From Phytohabitans flavus (GTDB taxonomy: Bacteria > Actinomycetota > Actinomycetes > Mycobacteriales > Micromonosporaceae): a stretch of 64,000 nt of DNA. Each line of letters starts with the position of its first letter. The first letter of the stretch is position 1. The stretch covers positions 8,004,001 to 8,068,000 of the forward strand of contig NZ_AP022870.1 in the NCBI RefSeq assembly GCF_011764545.1. Direction: 5' to 3'. A program made the translations under genes and the position numbers. Below the pieces are notes generated by a model. It was not told the origin of the DNA. It ran no database searches and saw only the letters and a list, made by a program, of their open reading frames with translations. Below, in pieces: positions 39,457 through 47,890 of the stretch.

Positions 39457-40077
39457 GTGGCTGAACCGCTGGTAGTTGGGTTCGACCTGGACATGACCCT
39501 CATCGACTCCCGGCCCGGCATCGCCGCCACGTACCGGGAGCTGTCCGCGCGCACCGGTGTGTACGTGGACGCCGATGCCGCCGTCACCCGCCTCGGCCCG
39601 CCGCTCCGCCACGAGCTGCGGCTCTGGTTTCCGCCCGAGCAGGTCGAGGAGGCCGTGGACGCGTACCGGGCGCTCTACCCCACGTACGCGATCACTCCGT
39701 CGGTCCTGTTGCCGGGCGCCGCGGAGGCGGTCGAGACCGTACACGGACTCGGCGGGAGAGTGGTTGTTGTCACGTCCAAGCTCGGCCGGCTGGCCCGCCT
39801 GCACCTCGACCATCTCGGTCTGGCGGTCGACGAGCTGGCCGGCGATTTGTTCGCTGAGGGCAAGGCCACCGCGTTAACCGAGCATGACGTGCGGCTCTAC
39901 GTAGGTGATCACGTGGCCGACATGGTCGCCGCGCGCACGGCTGACATTCCTGGCCTTGGCGTCACCACCGGCCCCTGTTCGCCAGACGAGCTGTGGGCGG
40001 CCGGCGCCACCGAGGTGCTGGGTGACCTGAATGGATTCCGAGGCGCGCTGACGGGGTTGCTCCGGTTAGCCTTGTGA
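39457..40077 (+). CDS. HAD-superfamily hydrolase (phosphoglycolate phosphatase-like)
   Basis: 206 residues. HAD motif I is F-D-L-D-M-T-L-I-D-S (Asp10 nucleophile, Asp12), motif II V-V-V-T-S-K, and motif IV Y-V-G-D-H-V-A-D-M. A four-helix cap lies between motifs I and II, as in subfamily IA. It dephosphorylates a small metabolite; the substrate is not known. GTG 39457 follows GAGGAGGAGC, so the upstream ATG at 39421 is rejected. It is followed after 37 bp by the cold-shock gene. Confidence 0.88.
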   Translation: MAEPLVVGFDLDMTLIDSRPGIAATYRELSARTGVYVDADAAVTRLGPPLRHELRLWFPPEQVEEAVDAYRALYPTYAITPSVLLPGAAEAVETVHGLGGRVVVVTSKLGRLARLHLDHLGLAVDELAGDLFAEGKATALTEHDVRLYVGDHVADMVAARTADIPGLGVTTGPCSPDELWAAGATEVLGDLNGFRGALTGLLRLAL

Positions 40078-40114
40078 CAAATCAGCAATCCCGCAAACGG
40101 AGTTGAGGTCAGCG

Positions 40115-40500
40115 GTGCCTACGGGTCGAGTGAAGTGGTACGACGCGCAGAAGGGCTACGGGTTCGTCACCAGCGACGAGGGTGGCGACGTCTTCCTGCC
40201 CAAGAACGCGCTACCGGAGGGCGTCACCGACCTCAAGAGCGGGCAGCGGATTGAGTTCGGCGTGGTCGACAGCCGCAAGGGCGCGCAGGCGATGGGCGTG
40301 ACCCTGCTCGAGGCGCCTCCGTCAGTGGCCGAGCTGCGCCGGCGCCCGCCGAGGAGCTGCACGGCCTCATCGAGGATATGATCAAGGTACTTGAGGCGAA
40401 GGTCATGCCCGACCTCCGCCGCGGCCGCTTCCCAGACAAGAAGGCGGTCCAGACGGTCGCGCAGGTCGTGCACGCGGTGGCTAGAGAGCTGGAGACCTGA
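40115..40500 (+). CDS. cold-shock domain protein with C-terminal extension (frameshifted)
   Basis: About 128 residues when repaired. The CSD starts at GTG 40115: G-R-V-K-W-Y-D-A-Q-K-G-Y-G-F-V (RNP1-like) and D-V-F-L-P (RNP2-like). After A-P-P-S-V-A-E-L-R-R the open frame ends early with an atypical tail; one added base near the CCC run 40345-40347 gives P-A-E-E-L-H-G-L-I-E-D-M-I-K-V-L and continues to 40500, the normal helical extension of the ~127-residue actinobacterial Csp. It is an RNA/ssDNA-binding protein. The reconstructed end overlaps convergent mqnD by 20 bp. Confidence 0.83.
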
Positions 40501-41260
40501 GCAGGGCCTCGACCGCCTTGTATCCCTCATTGCCGAGATCCTCGGTGAACTCGTTGACGTAAAGCGCTATGTGCTGGTCCACCACGTCCGGCTCCATTTC
40601 CTGGGCGTGCGCCAGCACATAGTCGCGGCTCGCTTCGGGGTGTGCCCACGCGTACCGCACCGACGCCCGTACCCACTCGGCCGCCGCATCCGGGTCCACC
40701 GAGCCGCGGCGGGCGAGGATCGCGCCGAGCGGGATCGGCAGCCCCGTTTCCCCTTCCCACCACTCGCCGAGGTCGGCGAGGGCGGTGAGGCCGTAGCGCT
40801 GGTACGTGAAGCGCGCCTCGTGGATGACCAGCCCGGCGTCGAAGCGACCCGCGGCCACGCCCGGCATGATCTGGTCGAACGGCACGACCTCCACCTTGGC
40901 CGGCGGCCGCGCGGCCGCCCACTGGCGCATCAACATGTACGCCGTGGTGCGCTCGCCCGGCACCGCGATCGTCGCGCCGGTCAGGTCGTCACGCGCGTCC
41001 TTGGTGAGCACGAGCGGCCCGCACCCGCGCCCGAGCGCCCCGCCGCACGGCAGCAGGTGGTAGTCGTCCAAGAGCCAGGGCAGCGCCGCATAACTCACCT
41101 TGACCAGGTCAAACGCCCCGTTCTCGGCCGCCGTGTTGGTCACGTCCACATCGGCGTACGTCACGTCGAACGCGGGGGCTCCGGGCACCAACCCGTGCAC
41201 GAGCGCATGAAACACGAAGGTGTCGTTGGGGCACGGCGAGAAGGCAAGTGAGAGCGCCAC
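40481..41260 (-). CDS. mqnD: 1,4-dihydroxy-6-naphthoate synthase (futalosine pathway)
   Basis: 259 residues. A periplasmic-binding-protein-like fold of the MqnA/MqnD family: S-P-C-P-N-D-T-F-V-F-H-A-L at the start is the MqnD signature, and F-D-A-G-L-V-I-H-E-A-R-F-T-Y is another conserved block. It turns cyclic de-hypoxanthinylfutalosine into the naphthoate precursor of menaquinone. GTG 41260 has TAGCGT 7 nt upstream (complement of 41268-41273). mqnB lies 1.7 kb away, supporting the futalosine route in this organism. Confidence 0.9.
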   Translation of the reverse strand: MALSLAFSPCPNDTFVFHALVHGLVPGAPAFDVTYADVDVTNTAAENGAFDLVKVSYAALPWLLDDYHLLPCGGALGRGCGPLVLTKDARDDLTGATIAVPGERTTAYMLMRQWAAARPPAKVEVVPFDQIMPGVAAGRFDAGLVIHEARFTYQRYGLTALADLGEWWEGETGLPIPLGAILARRGSVDPDAAAEWVRASVRYAWAHPEASRDYVLAHAQEMEPDVVDQHIALYVNEFTEDLGNEGYKAVEALLRSPAL

Positions 41261-41481
41261 GCCCCTAACGCTATCCCCGCCACTTCGCCGTCCGCCGTTG
41301 CGGTGATCACCTTGGGCCGTCATGAGAAGGGCGCGTCGCGGCCGAGGCGGGGTGTGCTTGCGAAGGGCTCTCGAGCTGGGCGCACCAGCGCGTCCGCCTG
41401 CGGGGGCGCTCAAGAGAGCATTGGAGTCAGGGTGGCCTAGGCGTCATGTCGCGGATAAAGATCCAAAACCAATGACATTGA

Positions 41482-41555
41482 GCTACCGCGATGTCCGCCG
41501 TGGTCCAGACCGTCGCTCCCGCGGCCTCACCCTTCGCGGTTGGCAACCTCACCCC
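41482..41555. repeat. 74-bp dispersed repeat, copy A
   Basis: Matches 62986-63059 at 65 of 74 positions without gaps, beginning GCTACCGCGATGTCCGC and ending CTCACCCC. Both copies are intergenic and in the same orientation. Confidence 0.85.
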
Positions 41556-42032
41556 GGGTCGCGGTTGGCCGACCGCGACCTCGCTGCCGGGTCCGCGCTC
41601 CAGCCGACCAGAGTGCCCACTCCGGCGGCAAAGTCGCCAGTCATCACCAGCGCGGCCACCCTAGGGAAGCAGAGCAAATGCGCCTGCGCGCCCACCTCTT
41701 CCCCGCGTCCGACAGCGATCCCGGGTCGACGCGCCCCCGTTGGATCGGTCGCGGGACCCGGAGTTGGGCTTGGACTGCGGGCCCGGCAGCGGAGGTCGGG
41801 GATTTCGGCGAGCGTCAGCGAGCCGCCGACCTGCGCGGTGCCCGCGGGAGCATACGGTCTGCAACTGTCGCGGACCGGGGCAAATACTGATCTCAAGGAG
41901 CCTGTCGCAGAATCGTCTGATTCGACCGAAACGAGGTCGCGTTGACCCTCGCTGGCCGCCGTTTGGCGGCCCACGGCCGACACAGCCGAAACTGAATGTG
42001 ACCTCGACCCTGAAAGATCTCTTGAGGCCACC

Positions 42033-42056
42033 GCTGGGCGCATTCGCGCGCCCAGC
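42033..42056. other. perfect 9-bp inverted repeat
   Basis: GCTGGGCGC (42033-42041) and GCGCCCAGC (42048-42056) with a 6-nt loop, 105 bp before the HTH-GNAT gene. Possibly a terminator or operator. Confidence 0.45.
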
Positions 42057-42161
42057 TCGAGAGGTGCCCCAACCGATATCCCGGACCGGGCGACGCCTGG
42101 GTTATCCACAGGAAATCGGGCGGCCTTGAGATGGCTCTAACGGATTGGCACCCTGCCGGGC

Positions 42162-42968
42162 ATGAGTGACACAGGTGGGATCGAGCTGGGCGTGACTCTC
42201 CGCGCGCTGCGCCGGCGGGCCGACCTGAGCCAGCGCCAGCTTGCTGAGCTCGCTGGCGTGCCGAAGAGCACCGTCACGCGCATCGAGTCGGGAGAGGTCA
42301 CGGATCCGCGGCTCCGGACGGTGGAGCGCCTGGTGCGGGCGGCAGGCGAACGCATCGCGGTGAGCGGCGATGTCGAGCCTGCGCCGAGCGAAGGGTGGCG
42401 CGACCGGGCGGACCGTAACTACCCGCCGCACCTGGATGTGCGGCCTGTCGAGGAACTTACGGATTGGGCGGGTGCCTGGTGGGCGCACTGGCACCGGTTG
42501 CCGCCTGGAGCCTGGCCGCTGGAGCCGCCGCCGTACACGTATGACCTGAGCCGGACGCGGCGGGCGTACCGCCGGCGCCGGGAGTGGGTGCGGCGCGGCC
42601 TTCGCCTGCGGCGCGCGGGTGGTGGCGGCACGAGCGTCGGTGAGGCATGGCGTTGGGTCGCGGAGGCACCCGACGGTGAGCTGGTTGGGGAGTTGCGGGC
42701 CGTGGTGCGGGCCGCGCATCCCGAGGACCCGCCTGGGCGTGAGGTGTTCCTGGACGGCGTGGTGGTGGCGGTTGGCCTGCGTGGGCTTGGGATCGGGCGG
42801 CGGTTGGTCGGCGAGTTCGCGGCGGAGGTGGATCGGTCCGGTGTGGCCGTGGCACGGGCGGTCGTGATGACGGGAGTGGCGGCAGCCTTTCTGCGCCGAT
42901 GCGGCTTCCGTGACGACTCGTCGCGGGTGGTCGCGCTGACGCTGCGACCGCCGGCCGCGAATCGTTAG
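42162..42968 (+). CDS. HTH (XRE)-GNAT acetyltransferase fusion protein
   Basis: 268 residues. Residues ~8-60 are a Cro/CI-type helix-turn-helix (L-S-Q-R-Q-L-A-E-L-A-G-V-P-K-S-T-V-T-R-I-E-S-G). After a linker rich in Trp and Arg, residues ~160-255 form a GNAT domain: V-F-L-D-G-V-V-V-A-V-G-L-R-G-L-G-I-G-R-R-L, with the R/Q-x-x-G-x-G/A acetyl-CoA motif, and a C-terminal F-L-R-R-C-G-F. It could be an acetyl-CoA-dependent regulator or an acetyltransferase that binds DNA; the target is unknown. Its stop overlaps convergent mqnB by 4 bp. Confidence 0.82.
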   Translation: MSDTGGIELGVTLRALRRRADLSQRQLAELAGVPKSTVTRIESGEVTDPRLRTVERLVRAAGERIAVSGDVEPAPSEGWRDRADRNYPPHLDVRPVEELTDWAGAWWAHWHRLPPGAWPLEPPPYTYDLSRTRRAYRRRREWVRRGLRLRRAGGGGTSVGEAWRWVAEAPDGELVGELRAVVRAAHPEDPPGREVFLDGVVVAVGLRGLGIGRRLVGEFAAEVDRSGVAVARAVVMTGVAAAFLRRCGFRDDSSRVVALTLRPPAANR

Positions 42969-43597
42969 AGACCCAGGGAGCGGGCGGCTTTGGTCAGGGC
43001 GGCCAGGGCGTCTGGGATGCGCCAGGCGGCGCGGTCGCGGGGGCCGATGGTGTTCGAGATGGTGCGGAGTTCGGCGAAGGGGAGGGTGGCGTCGGCGGCG
43101 GCACGGGCTGCGCCGTACCCCTCCATGCCCTCTGCCACCGCGGCGGGGAAGCGGCGGGCGAGCGTCTCGGCGGTCTCGGCCGTGCCGGTCGCGGTGTTGA
43201 CGGTGAGTATGTCGCCGGTGATCGCGTCGGGGAGGGACTCGCGCAGGCTCGCCAGCAGGGTCGGGGCGGCCGGTGCGACCGCGGTCCCGAAGCCCAGCTC
43301 GTCCAAGGAGATGAAGCCGTCCGGTGAGTCGGCGCCCAGGTCGGCGGCGATGCTGCGGGTGGCCACGACGGTGGCGCCCAGCGGGGCGCGGTCGGCGAAG
43401 CCGCCAGCGATGCCGGCGAGGATCACCGCCTGGTACGGGCTTCCGGCGGCCTCGGCCAGTGCGAGCAGCCGTGCCGTGCCGGCGGCGGCCGCGGCGGCGC
43501 CCACACCGACGGCGGCCACCCGCACCCGTCCCGCTGGCAGGCCGGCGCGGACCGCCTCGGCCTCCGGCTCGACGGCCGTCACTACGAGCAGGGTCAT
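42965..43597 (-). CDS. mqnB: futalosine hydrolase
   Basis: 210 residues. A nucleoside-phosphorylase-fold hydrolase: V-T-A-V-E-P-E-A-E-A-V at the start, I-L-A-G-I-A-G-G-F, and E-G-M-E-G-Y-G-A-A, the MqnB-type form of the substrate-binding block. It releases hypoxanthine from futalosine in menaquinone synthesis. The ATG overlaps the reconstructed stop of the MFS gene (ATGA at 43597-43594), so the two are coupled. Confidence 0.88.
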   Translation of the reverse strand: MTLLVVTAVEPEAEAVRAGLPAGRVRVAAVGVGAAAAAAGTARLLALAEAAGSPYQAVILAGIAGGFADRAPLGATVVATRSIAADLGADSPDGFISLDELGFGTAVAPAAPTLLASLRESLPDAITGDILTVNTATGTAETAETLARRFPAAVAEGMEGYGAARAAADATLPFAELRTISNTIGPRDRAAWRIPDALAALTKAARSLGL

Positions 43598-45176
43598 GTG
43601 GGTGGGCCGGATGTCGGGCGGTACACGTGGAAGCCGGGCGGCGCGGCCGTGTCCTTTTCCTTTTCCACGAGCGGCTCTGGCTCGGGCGGCGGAGCGGCCT
43701 CGGGCTCCTTGCGGCGCCAGCGGGACTGCGACCTCTTCGGCGGCGGTGGAGGTGGCGGTGGCTTCGGCGGTGCTGGCTTTGGTGGCTCCGATGCGGACGA
43801 GGGCGGGGGTCGGCGTCGGGGTCGGCCCGGCCGTTCAGCTTGTCCTTGCGCAGTGAGCCCGCGACGACCACGGCCCGGACGGCGGCGACCACCGCGACCA
43901 CCGCGGCGACCGCGATGCCCAGGCGGCCCTGGAACGGGATGAGTCCCAGCGCGCCGCCCAGCACCCAGGCGACCATGAGCACGGTCTCGGAGTGGGCGAA
44001 CGCGCTGGCCCGCAGCCGGTCGCCGATCCGCTCCTGGATGGACGCGTCCACGGCGAGCTTGGAGATGCCGCTCATGAACGACGTCGCCAGGCACAGCAGC
44101 GCCACCATCGCGAGCGAGAACTTCAGTGTGGTGAGCACCGCCACGCCGGCCACGATGACGAGGCCGACGGACTGGAGGGTGGCCGGGCGGCGGATGCGCA
44201 TACGGGTGCCGAGGGCCGTGGCGAGGAAGCCGCCAATGGCCAGACCACCGCCCGCGAGGCCGAGCGCCAGCTCGTCGCCGAGGGTGCGGCCGAGGAACGC
44301 GGTGGGCAGGTTGCCGGCCTTGATCGCGAACGCGAGGAAGAGCAGCAGGAAGCCGTACAGGCCACGGAGCGCGGCGCTGCTGATCAGAGTGGCGATGACC
44401 AGGCGGCCGGTGAGCGCGCGGTCGCCACGGCGCAGGCCCATCGCGGCGAACGGTCGGGGAAGCGACTCGGGCGGGTCGGAGTCGGCCTTGGGCGGCAGCC
44501 GCAGCGCGACGACCATGCCGACCAGGAAGATGATCGACGCGACCCGGAGTGGCCACTGCGGGCCGAACCGGAAGGCGAGCAGGCCGATCGGCGTCACCGC
44601 GGCGCCAGCGATCATGCCGAACACGCCGGCCCGGGCGGCCGCCTGGGACAGCCCCATGCCCTCGGGCAGCAGTCGTGGCACGGCGGCCGAGCGGGCCACC
44701 CCGTACGCCCGGGAGAGCGCCAGCACGCCGAACGCGGCCGGGTAGAGCCCGAAGCCGTGGATGTAGTCGGACATCATCCAGGCGAGGAACGCGCGGCCGA
44801 GCATGGTGGCGGCCAGCGCGTACCGCCGGCCGTGGCGGAAGTGGTCGAGCAGCGGGCCGGCCACCGGAGCGAGCACCGCGAACGGGATCATCGTCACCAG
44901 CAGGTAGATGGCGACCCCGCTGCGCGCCTCGCCCACCGGCGCACCGAAGAAGATGGTGCCGGCAAGGCCGATCGCGATGAGGATGTCACCCGCGTACGAC
45001 GCGGCGTGCAGGTCGAGCAGGCGGGTCATGCCGACCTCGCCGCCGGCCCCCTTGGCGCGGATCGCGCCGACCCTGCGCCCCGCCCAGCGGCCGCTGCGGA
45101 CGGAGGAGCGGCCGAGCAGCCGCGTCCACCGGATCATCGAGCCGAGGGCTCGACCGAGCGACGGCAACAGCGGCAT
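43594..45176 (-). CDS. MFS transporter with Pro-rich cytoplasmic tail (frameshifted)
   Basis: About 527 residues when repaired. Roughly 12 hydrophobic helices end at G-S-L-R-K-D-K-L-N-G. The uninterrupted frame then reads far into mqnB antisense with a His/Arg-rich sequence that is not protein-like. One added base in the C-runs at 43805-43821 instead gives a Pro/Lys tail (P-P-K-P-A-P-P-K) and a stop at 43594 overlapping the mqnB start. The start is uncertain: ATG 45176, ATG 45194, or TTG 45167 (9 nt after GGGAGG). The substrate is unknown. Confidence 0.78.
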
Positions 45177-45209
45177 CCTCCCATTTTGGCGCATGGCACA
45201 ATAGCCGGC

Positions 45210-46028
45210 GTGACCAGGACCGCCGCCGTTCGCGCCGCTCGTCTCGACCAGGTCTGCGCCGACGCGGTAGACCTGGCCCGTTCCGCCATCACCGAGGTCG
45301 ACGCCGCTGACGTGGGCGAGCACCTCGACGTGGTGGCCGAGGGCGATCGTGTGGTCACCCACTTCTTCGAGTGCCACCTCGCGGGCTACCGCGGCTGGCG
45401 CTGGGCGGTCACCGTCACCCGCGTCTCACGCAGCAAGCACGTCACCGTCTGCGAGACCGTCCTGCTCCCCGGCCCCGACGCGATGCTCGCGCCCGGCTGG
45501 GTGCCGTGGCAGGAGCGACTCCAGCCCGGTGACCTGGGCGTCGGCGACCTGCTGCCCACCCCGCCCGACGACGACCGGCTCGTGCCCGGCTACCTGCTCT
45601 CCGACGACCCCGGGGTCGAGGAGGTCACCTGGGAGCTCGGCCTCGGCCGCCCGCGGGTGATGTCGCGCGAGGGACGTGGCGAGACCGCCCAGCGGTGGTA
45701 CGACGGCGACCACGGGCCGGACGCGCCCATCTCGACCGCCGCACCCCGAAACGCGCGGTGTGGCTCGTGCGGCTTCTACCTGCCGCTGGCGGGTTCGCTG
45801 CGGCAGGCGTTCGGCGTGTGCGGCAACCTGTACGCGCCCGACGACGGCCGCGCGGTCAGCGCCGACCACGGGTGCGGCGCCCACTCCGAGGCCGCGCGCG
45901 AGGCCGAGCCACCGGTCGACGAGCTGACGACGGTGTACGACGACAGCGAGGTCGAGGCGGTGGCGGTGAGCCACGCGCCCGGCTCAGTCGAGGCGGGCGA
46001 GCCGGCCGAGCCGTACGGACACGGCTAG
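45210..46028 (+). CDS. DUF3027 protein
   Basis: 272 residues. It starts V-T-R-T-A-A-V-R-A-A-R-L-D-Q-V-C-A and has the family's central W-V-P-W-Q-E-R-L-Q-P-G-D-L-G block. A cysteine set C-G-S-C-G-F-Y and V-C-G-N-L-Y-A-P-D suggests a metal site. Function is unknown; the family is actinobacterial. A CACAAT hexamer lies 7 nt before GTG, and the gene is divergent from the MFS gene with under 35 bp between starts. The stop overlaps convergent DUF2530 by 4 bp. Confidence 0.85.
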   Translation: MTRTAAVRAARLDQVCADAVDLARSAITEVDAADVGEHLDVVAEGDRVVTHFFECHLAGYRGWRWAVTVTRVSRSKHVTVCETVLLPGPDAMLAPGWVPWQERLQPGDLGVGDLLPTPPDDDRLVPGYLLSDDPGVEEVTWELGLGRPRVMSREGRGETAQRWYDGDHGPDAPISTAAPRNARCGSCGFYLPLAGSLRQAFGVCGNLYAPDDGRAVSADHGCGAHSEAAREAEPPVDELTTVYDDSEVEAVAVSHAPGSVEAGEPAEPYGHG

Positions 46029-46288
46029 GAGCCCGGAGCACGCGCTCGCCGGCGGGCGCGGTGGCGGTCGTGGCGCACCATGACCACCAGTCCGACGAAG
46101 CCGAGCAGGAATCCGGCTAGGCAGGTCCAGAGCCAGTCGGTGTGCCCGTTGTCTTCCAGCCAACCGCGGAAGAAGACCAGCAGCACCAAACCGGCCACCG
46201 CCCAGCCCGCGGTCCCCGCGACGGCGAAGGGCACCATCGGCGGATCGAGCGGCTCCACCCGGGGTGGTGGCTCGTGTTGATCAGACAC
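46025..46288 (-). CDS. DUF2530 small membrane protein
   Basis: 87 residues from GTG 46288. The P-P-R-V-E-P-L-D-P-P-M-V-P-F-A start is typical of DUF2530. Two hydrophobic helices follow and the end is Arg/His-rich. TACCCT (complement of 46296-46301) is 7 nt upstream, so the transcript is probably leaderless; the longer frame to 46438 is rejected. Function is unknown. It pairs tail-to-tail with DUF3027. Confidence 0.8.
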   Translation of the reverse strand: MSDQHEPPPRVEPLDPPMVPFAVAGTAGWAVAGLVLLVFFRGWLEDNGHTDWLWTCLAGFLLGFVGLVVMVRHDRHRARRRARAPGS

Positions 46289-46332
46289 GAAGGCAAGGGT
46301 ACGGCGTTTGTAACTCGCCGGTGCTTTCTCGG

Positions 46333-46382
46333 TACCTAATGATCTGCGACGATGCGCGGAACCATATCCATGATCATAGGTA
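46333..46382 (+). promoter_or_regulatory. inverted repeat before the purine permease
   Basis: TACCTAATGATC (46333-46344) and GATCATAGGTA (46372-46382) are inverted copies apart from one extra A, with 27 bp between them. The second arm runs up to the ribosome-binding site of the permease. This could be a two-site operator or a leader RNA stem. Confidence 0.45.
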
Positions 46383-46389
46383 GGTTTCC

Positions 46390-47802
46390 GTGGACCGTTT
46401 CGACCGGTTCTTTGAGATATCCGCCCGTGGTTCCACATTGGGACGCGAGATCCGAGGCGGGTTCGCCACCTTCTTCACGATGGCGTACATCGTCGTCCTC
46501 AACCCGCTGATCCTCTTTGGTGCGACCGACGGCACCGGGGCGAAGCTGGCAATTCCCGCAGTTGCCGCCGCCACCGCGCTCGTGGCCGGCGTTATGACGA
46601 TCCTGATGGGCGTCGTGGCCCGCTTCCCGCTGGCCCTCGCCGCCGGGCTGGGCGTCAACGCGCTCGTCGCGTACGAGATCGCACCGGAGATGACCTGGGC
46701 CGACGCGATGGGGCTCGTGGTGATCGAGGGGGTGATCATCGCGATCCTGGTGCTCACCGGCCTGCGTACCGCCGTCTTCCGCTCGGTGCCCACCCAGCTC
46801 AAGACGGCCATCGGCGTCGGTATCGGCCTCTTCCTGGCGCTGATTGGCTTCGTGGACGCCGGCTTCGTCAAGGGCAACGCAGGCACGCCGCCGGTCGGCC
46901 TCGGCATCGGCGGCGTGATCGTCACCTGGCCGATGTTCGTCTTCGTGATCGGGTTGCTAGGGACGCTGCTGCTCGTCGTACGCAAGGTCAAGGGCGCGAT
47001 CCTGATCGGCATCCTCGGCACCACGGTCCTCGCCTTCGTCGTCGAGGCGATCGCCGACGTCGGACCGGCCGGCGGCCCGCAGGGCAACCCGCACGGCTGG
47101 TCGCTGAACGTGCCCGAGTGGCCGTCCAGTTGGGACGCCACGCCGGACCTCTCGCTGCTCGGCCATTTCAACGTGCTTGGGGCGTGGGACCGGGCCGGCG
47201 TGCTGGTGGCGCTGATGTTCGTCTTCACGCTGCTGCTCACCGACTTCTTCGACACGATGGGCACGATGGTGGCGGTCGGCCAGGAGGGCGGCCTGCTGGA
47301 CGACAAGGGCACGCCTCCGCGTACCCGCGAGATCCTGTTTGTCGACTCGGTGGCCGCCGCCGCGGGTGGCGCGGCGAGCGTGTCGAGCAACACCTCGTAC
47401 ATCGAAAGTGCCGCCGGTGTCGCGGAGGGTGCCCGCACCGGCGCGGCCAACCTGGTCACGGGCGCGCTCTTCCTGGTCGCGGTCTTCCTCGCGCCGCTGG
47501 TGGAGATCGTGCCGTTCGAGGCCGCGTCGGCCGCGCTGGTGATCGTCGGGTTCCTGATGCTCACCGCGGTACGCACGATCGACTGGACCGACTACGAGAT
47601 CGCGATCCCGGCCTTCCTGACGATCGTGCTGATGCCGTTCACCTACTCGATCTCGAACGGGATCGGGGCCGGCGTGATCACCTACGTGCTCGTCAAGCTG
47701 GTGAAGGGGAAGGCACGCGAGGTCCACCCTCTGTTGTATGCCGTCGCCGCGCTCTTCGTGCTGTACTTCATGCGCGGTCCGATCGAAACGCTGATTTTCT
47801 GA
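46390..47802 (+). CDS. NCS2-family (AzgA-like) purine permease
   Basis: 470 residues with 12-13 hydrophobic helices. F-D-R-F-F-E-I-S-A-R-G-S-T-L-G-R-E-I-R-G-G is the AzgA-type start; F-F-T-M-A-Y-I-V-V-L-N-P and L-L-T-D-F-F-D-T-M-G-T are conserved in the hypoxanthine/guanine/adenine:H+ group, and S-N-T-S-Y-I-E-S-A-A-G is the substrate-site block. It imports purine bases with protons. GTG 46390 is preceded by AGGTAGG. Confidence 0.92.
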   Translation: MDRFDRFFEISARGSTLGREIRGGFATFFTMAYIVVLNPLILFGATDGTGAKLAIPAVAAATALVAGVMTILMGVVARFPLALAAGLGVNALVAYEIAPEMTWADAMGLVVIEGVIIAILVLTGLRTAVFRSVPTQLKTAIGVGIGLFLALIGFVDAGFVKGNAGTPPVGLGIGGVIVTWPMFVFVIGLLGTLLLVVRKVKGAILIGILGTTVLAFVVEAIADVGPAGGPQGNPHGWSLNVPEWPSSWDATPDLSLLGHFNVLGAWDRAGVLVALMFVFTLLLTDFFDTMGTMVAVGQEGGLLDDKGTPPRTREILFVDSVAAAAGGAASVSSNTSYIESAAGVAEGARTGAANLVTGALFLVAVFLAPLVEIVPFEAASAALVIVGFLMLTAVRTIDWTDYEIAIPAFLTIVLMPFTYSISNGIGAGVITYVLVKLVKGKAREVHPLLYAVAALFVLYFMRGPIETLIF

Positions 47803-47860
47803 GGCTGCCCGCTCTGGGCGCCCGGGGCGTGACGGGGTGACCGCTGTCATATTGGCTGGT

Positions 47861-47890
47861 CGTTAGCCTAGCTTATTAGTTAGGCTAACG
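47861..47890 (+). promoter_or_regulatory. 10-bp perfect inverted repeat over the marR promoter
   Basis: CGTTAGCCTA (47861-47870) and TAGGCTAACG (47881-47890) are perfect complements with a 10-bp spacer. TAGGCT at 47881-47886 is 7 nt before the GTG start and looks like the -10 hexamer, so a bound protein would block transcription. The GTTAGGCTAAC-like core resembles the centre of DtxR/IdeR iron boxes. Confidence 0.65.

Larger units (their letters stand above)
41261..42161. other. 0.9-kb region without a supported gene
   Basis: I see no frame here with recognisable protein character; open frames exist only because of the base composition. It holds the mqnD promoter (41268-41273), one copy of the 74-bp dispersed repeat (41482-41555), a perfect 7-bp hairpin GGCCGCC-GTTT-GGCGGCC (41954-41971), a 9-bp hairpin (42033-42056), and a TTATCCACAG motif near 42101-42110 resembling a DnaA box. 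Small RNAs or a decayed gene are possible. Confidence 0.5.

Noticed and set aside
41322-42109. Open frames of 130-207 codons on both strands between mqnD and the HTH-GNAT gene
   Set aside because: Ser/Arg/Pro-rich, unrelated between frames, no ribosome-binding site or leaderless hexamer; they span the dispersed repeat.
42102-43593. C-terminal 500 codons of the long minus-strand MFS frame
   Set aside because: His/Arg-rich antisense of mqnB and the HTH-GNAT gene; produced by the missing base upstream.
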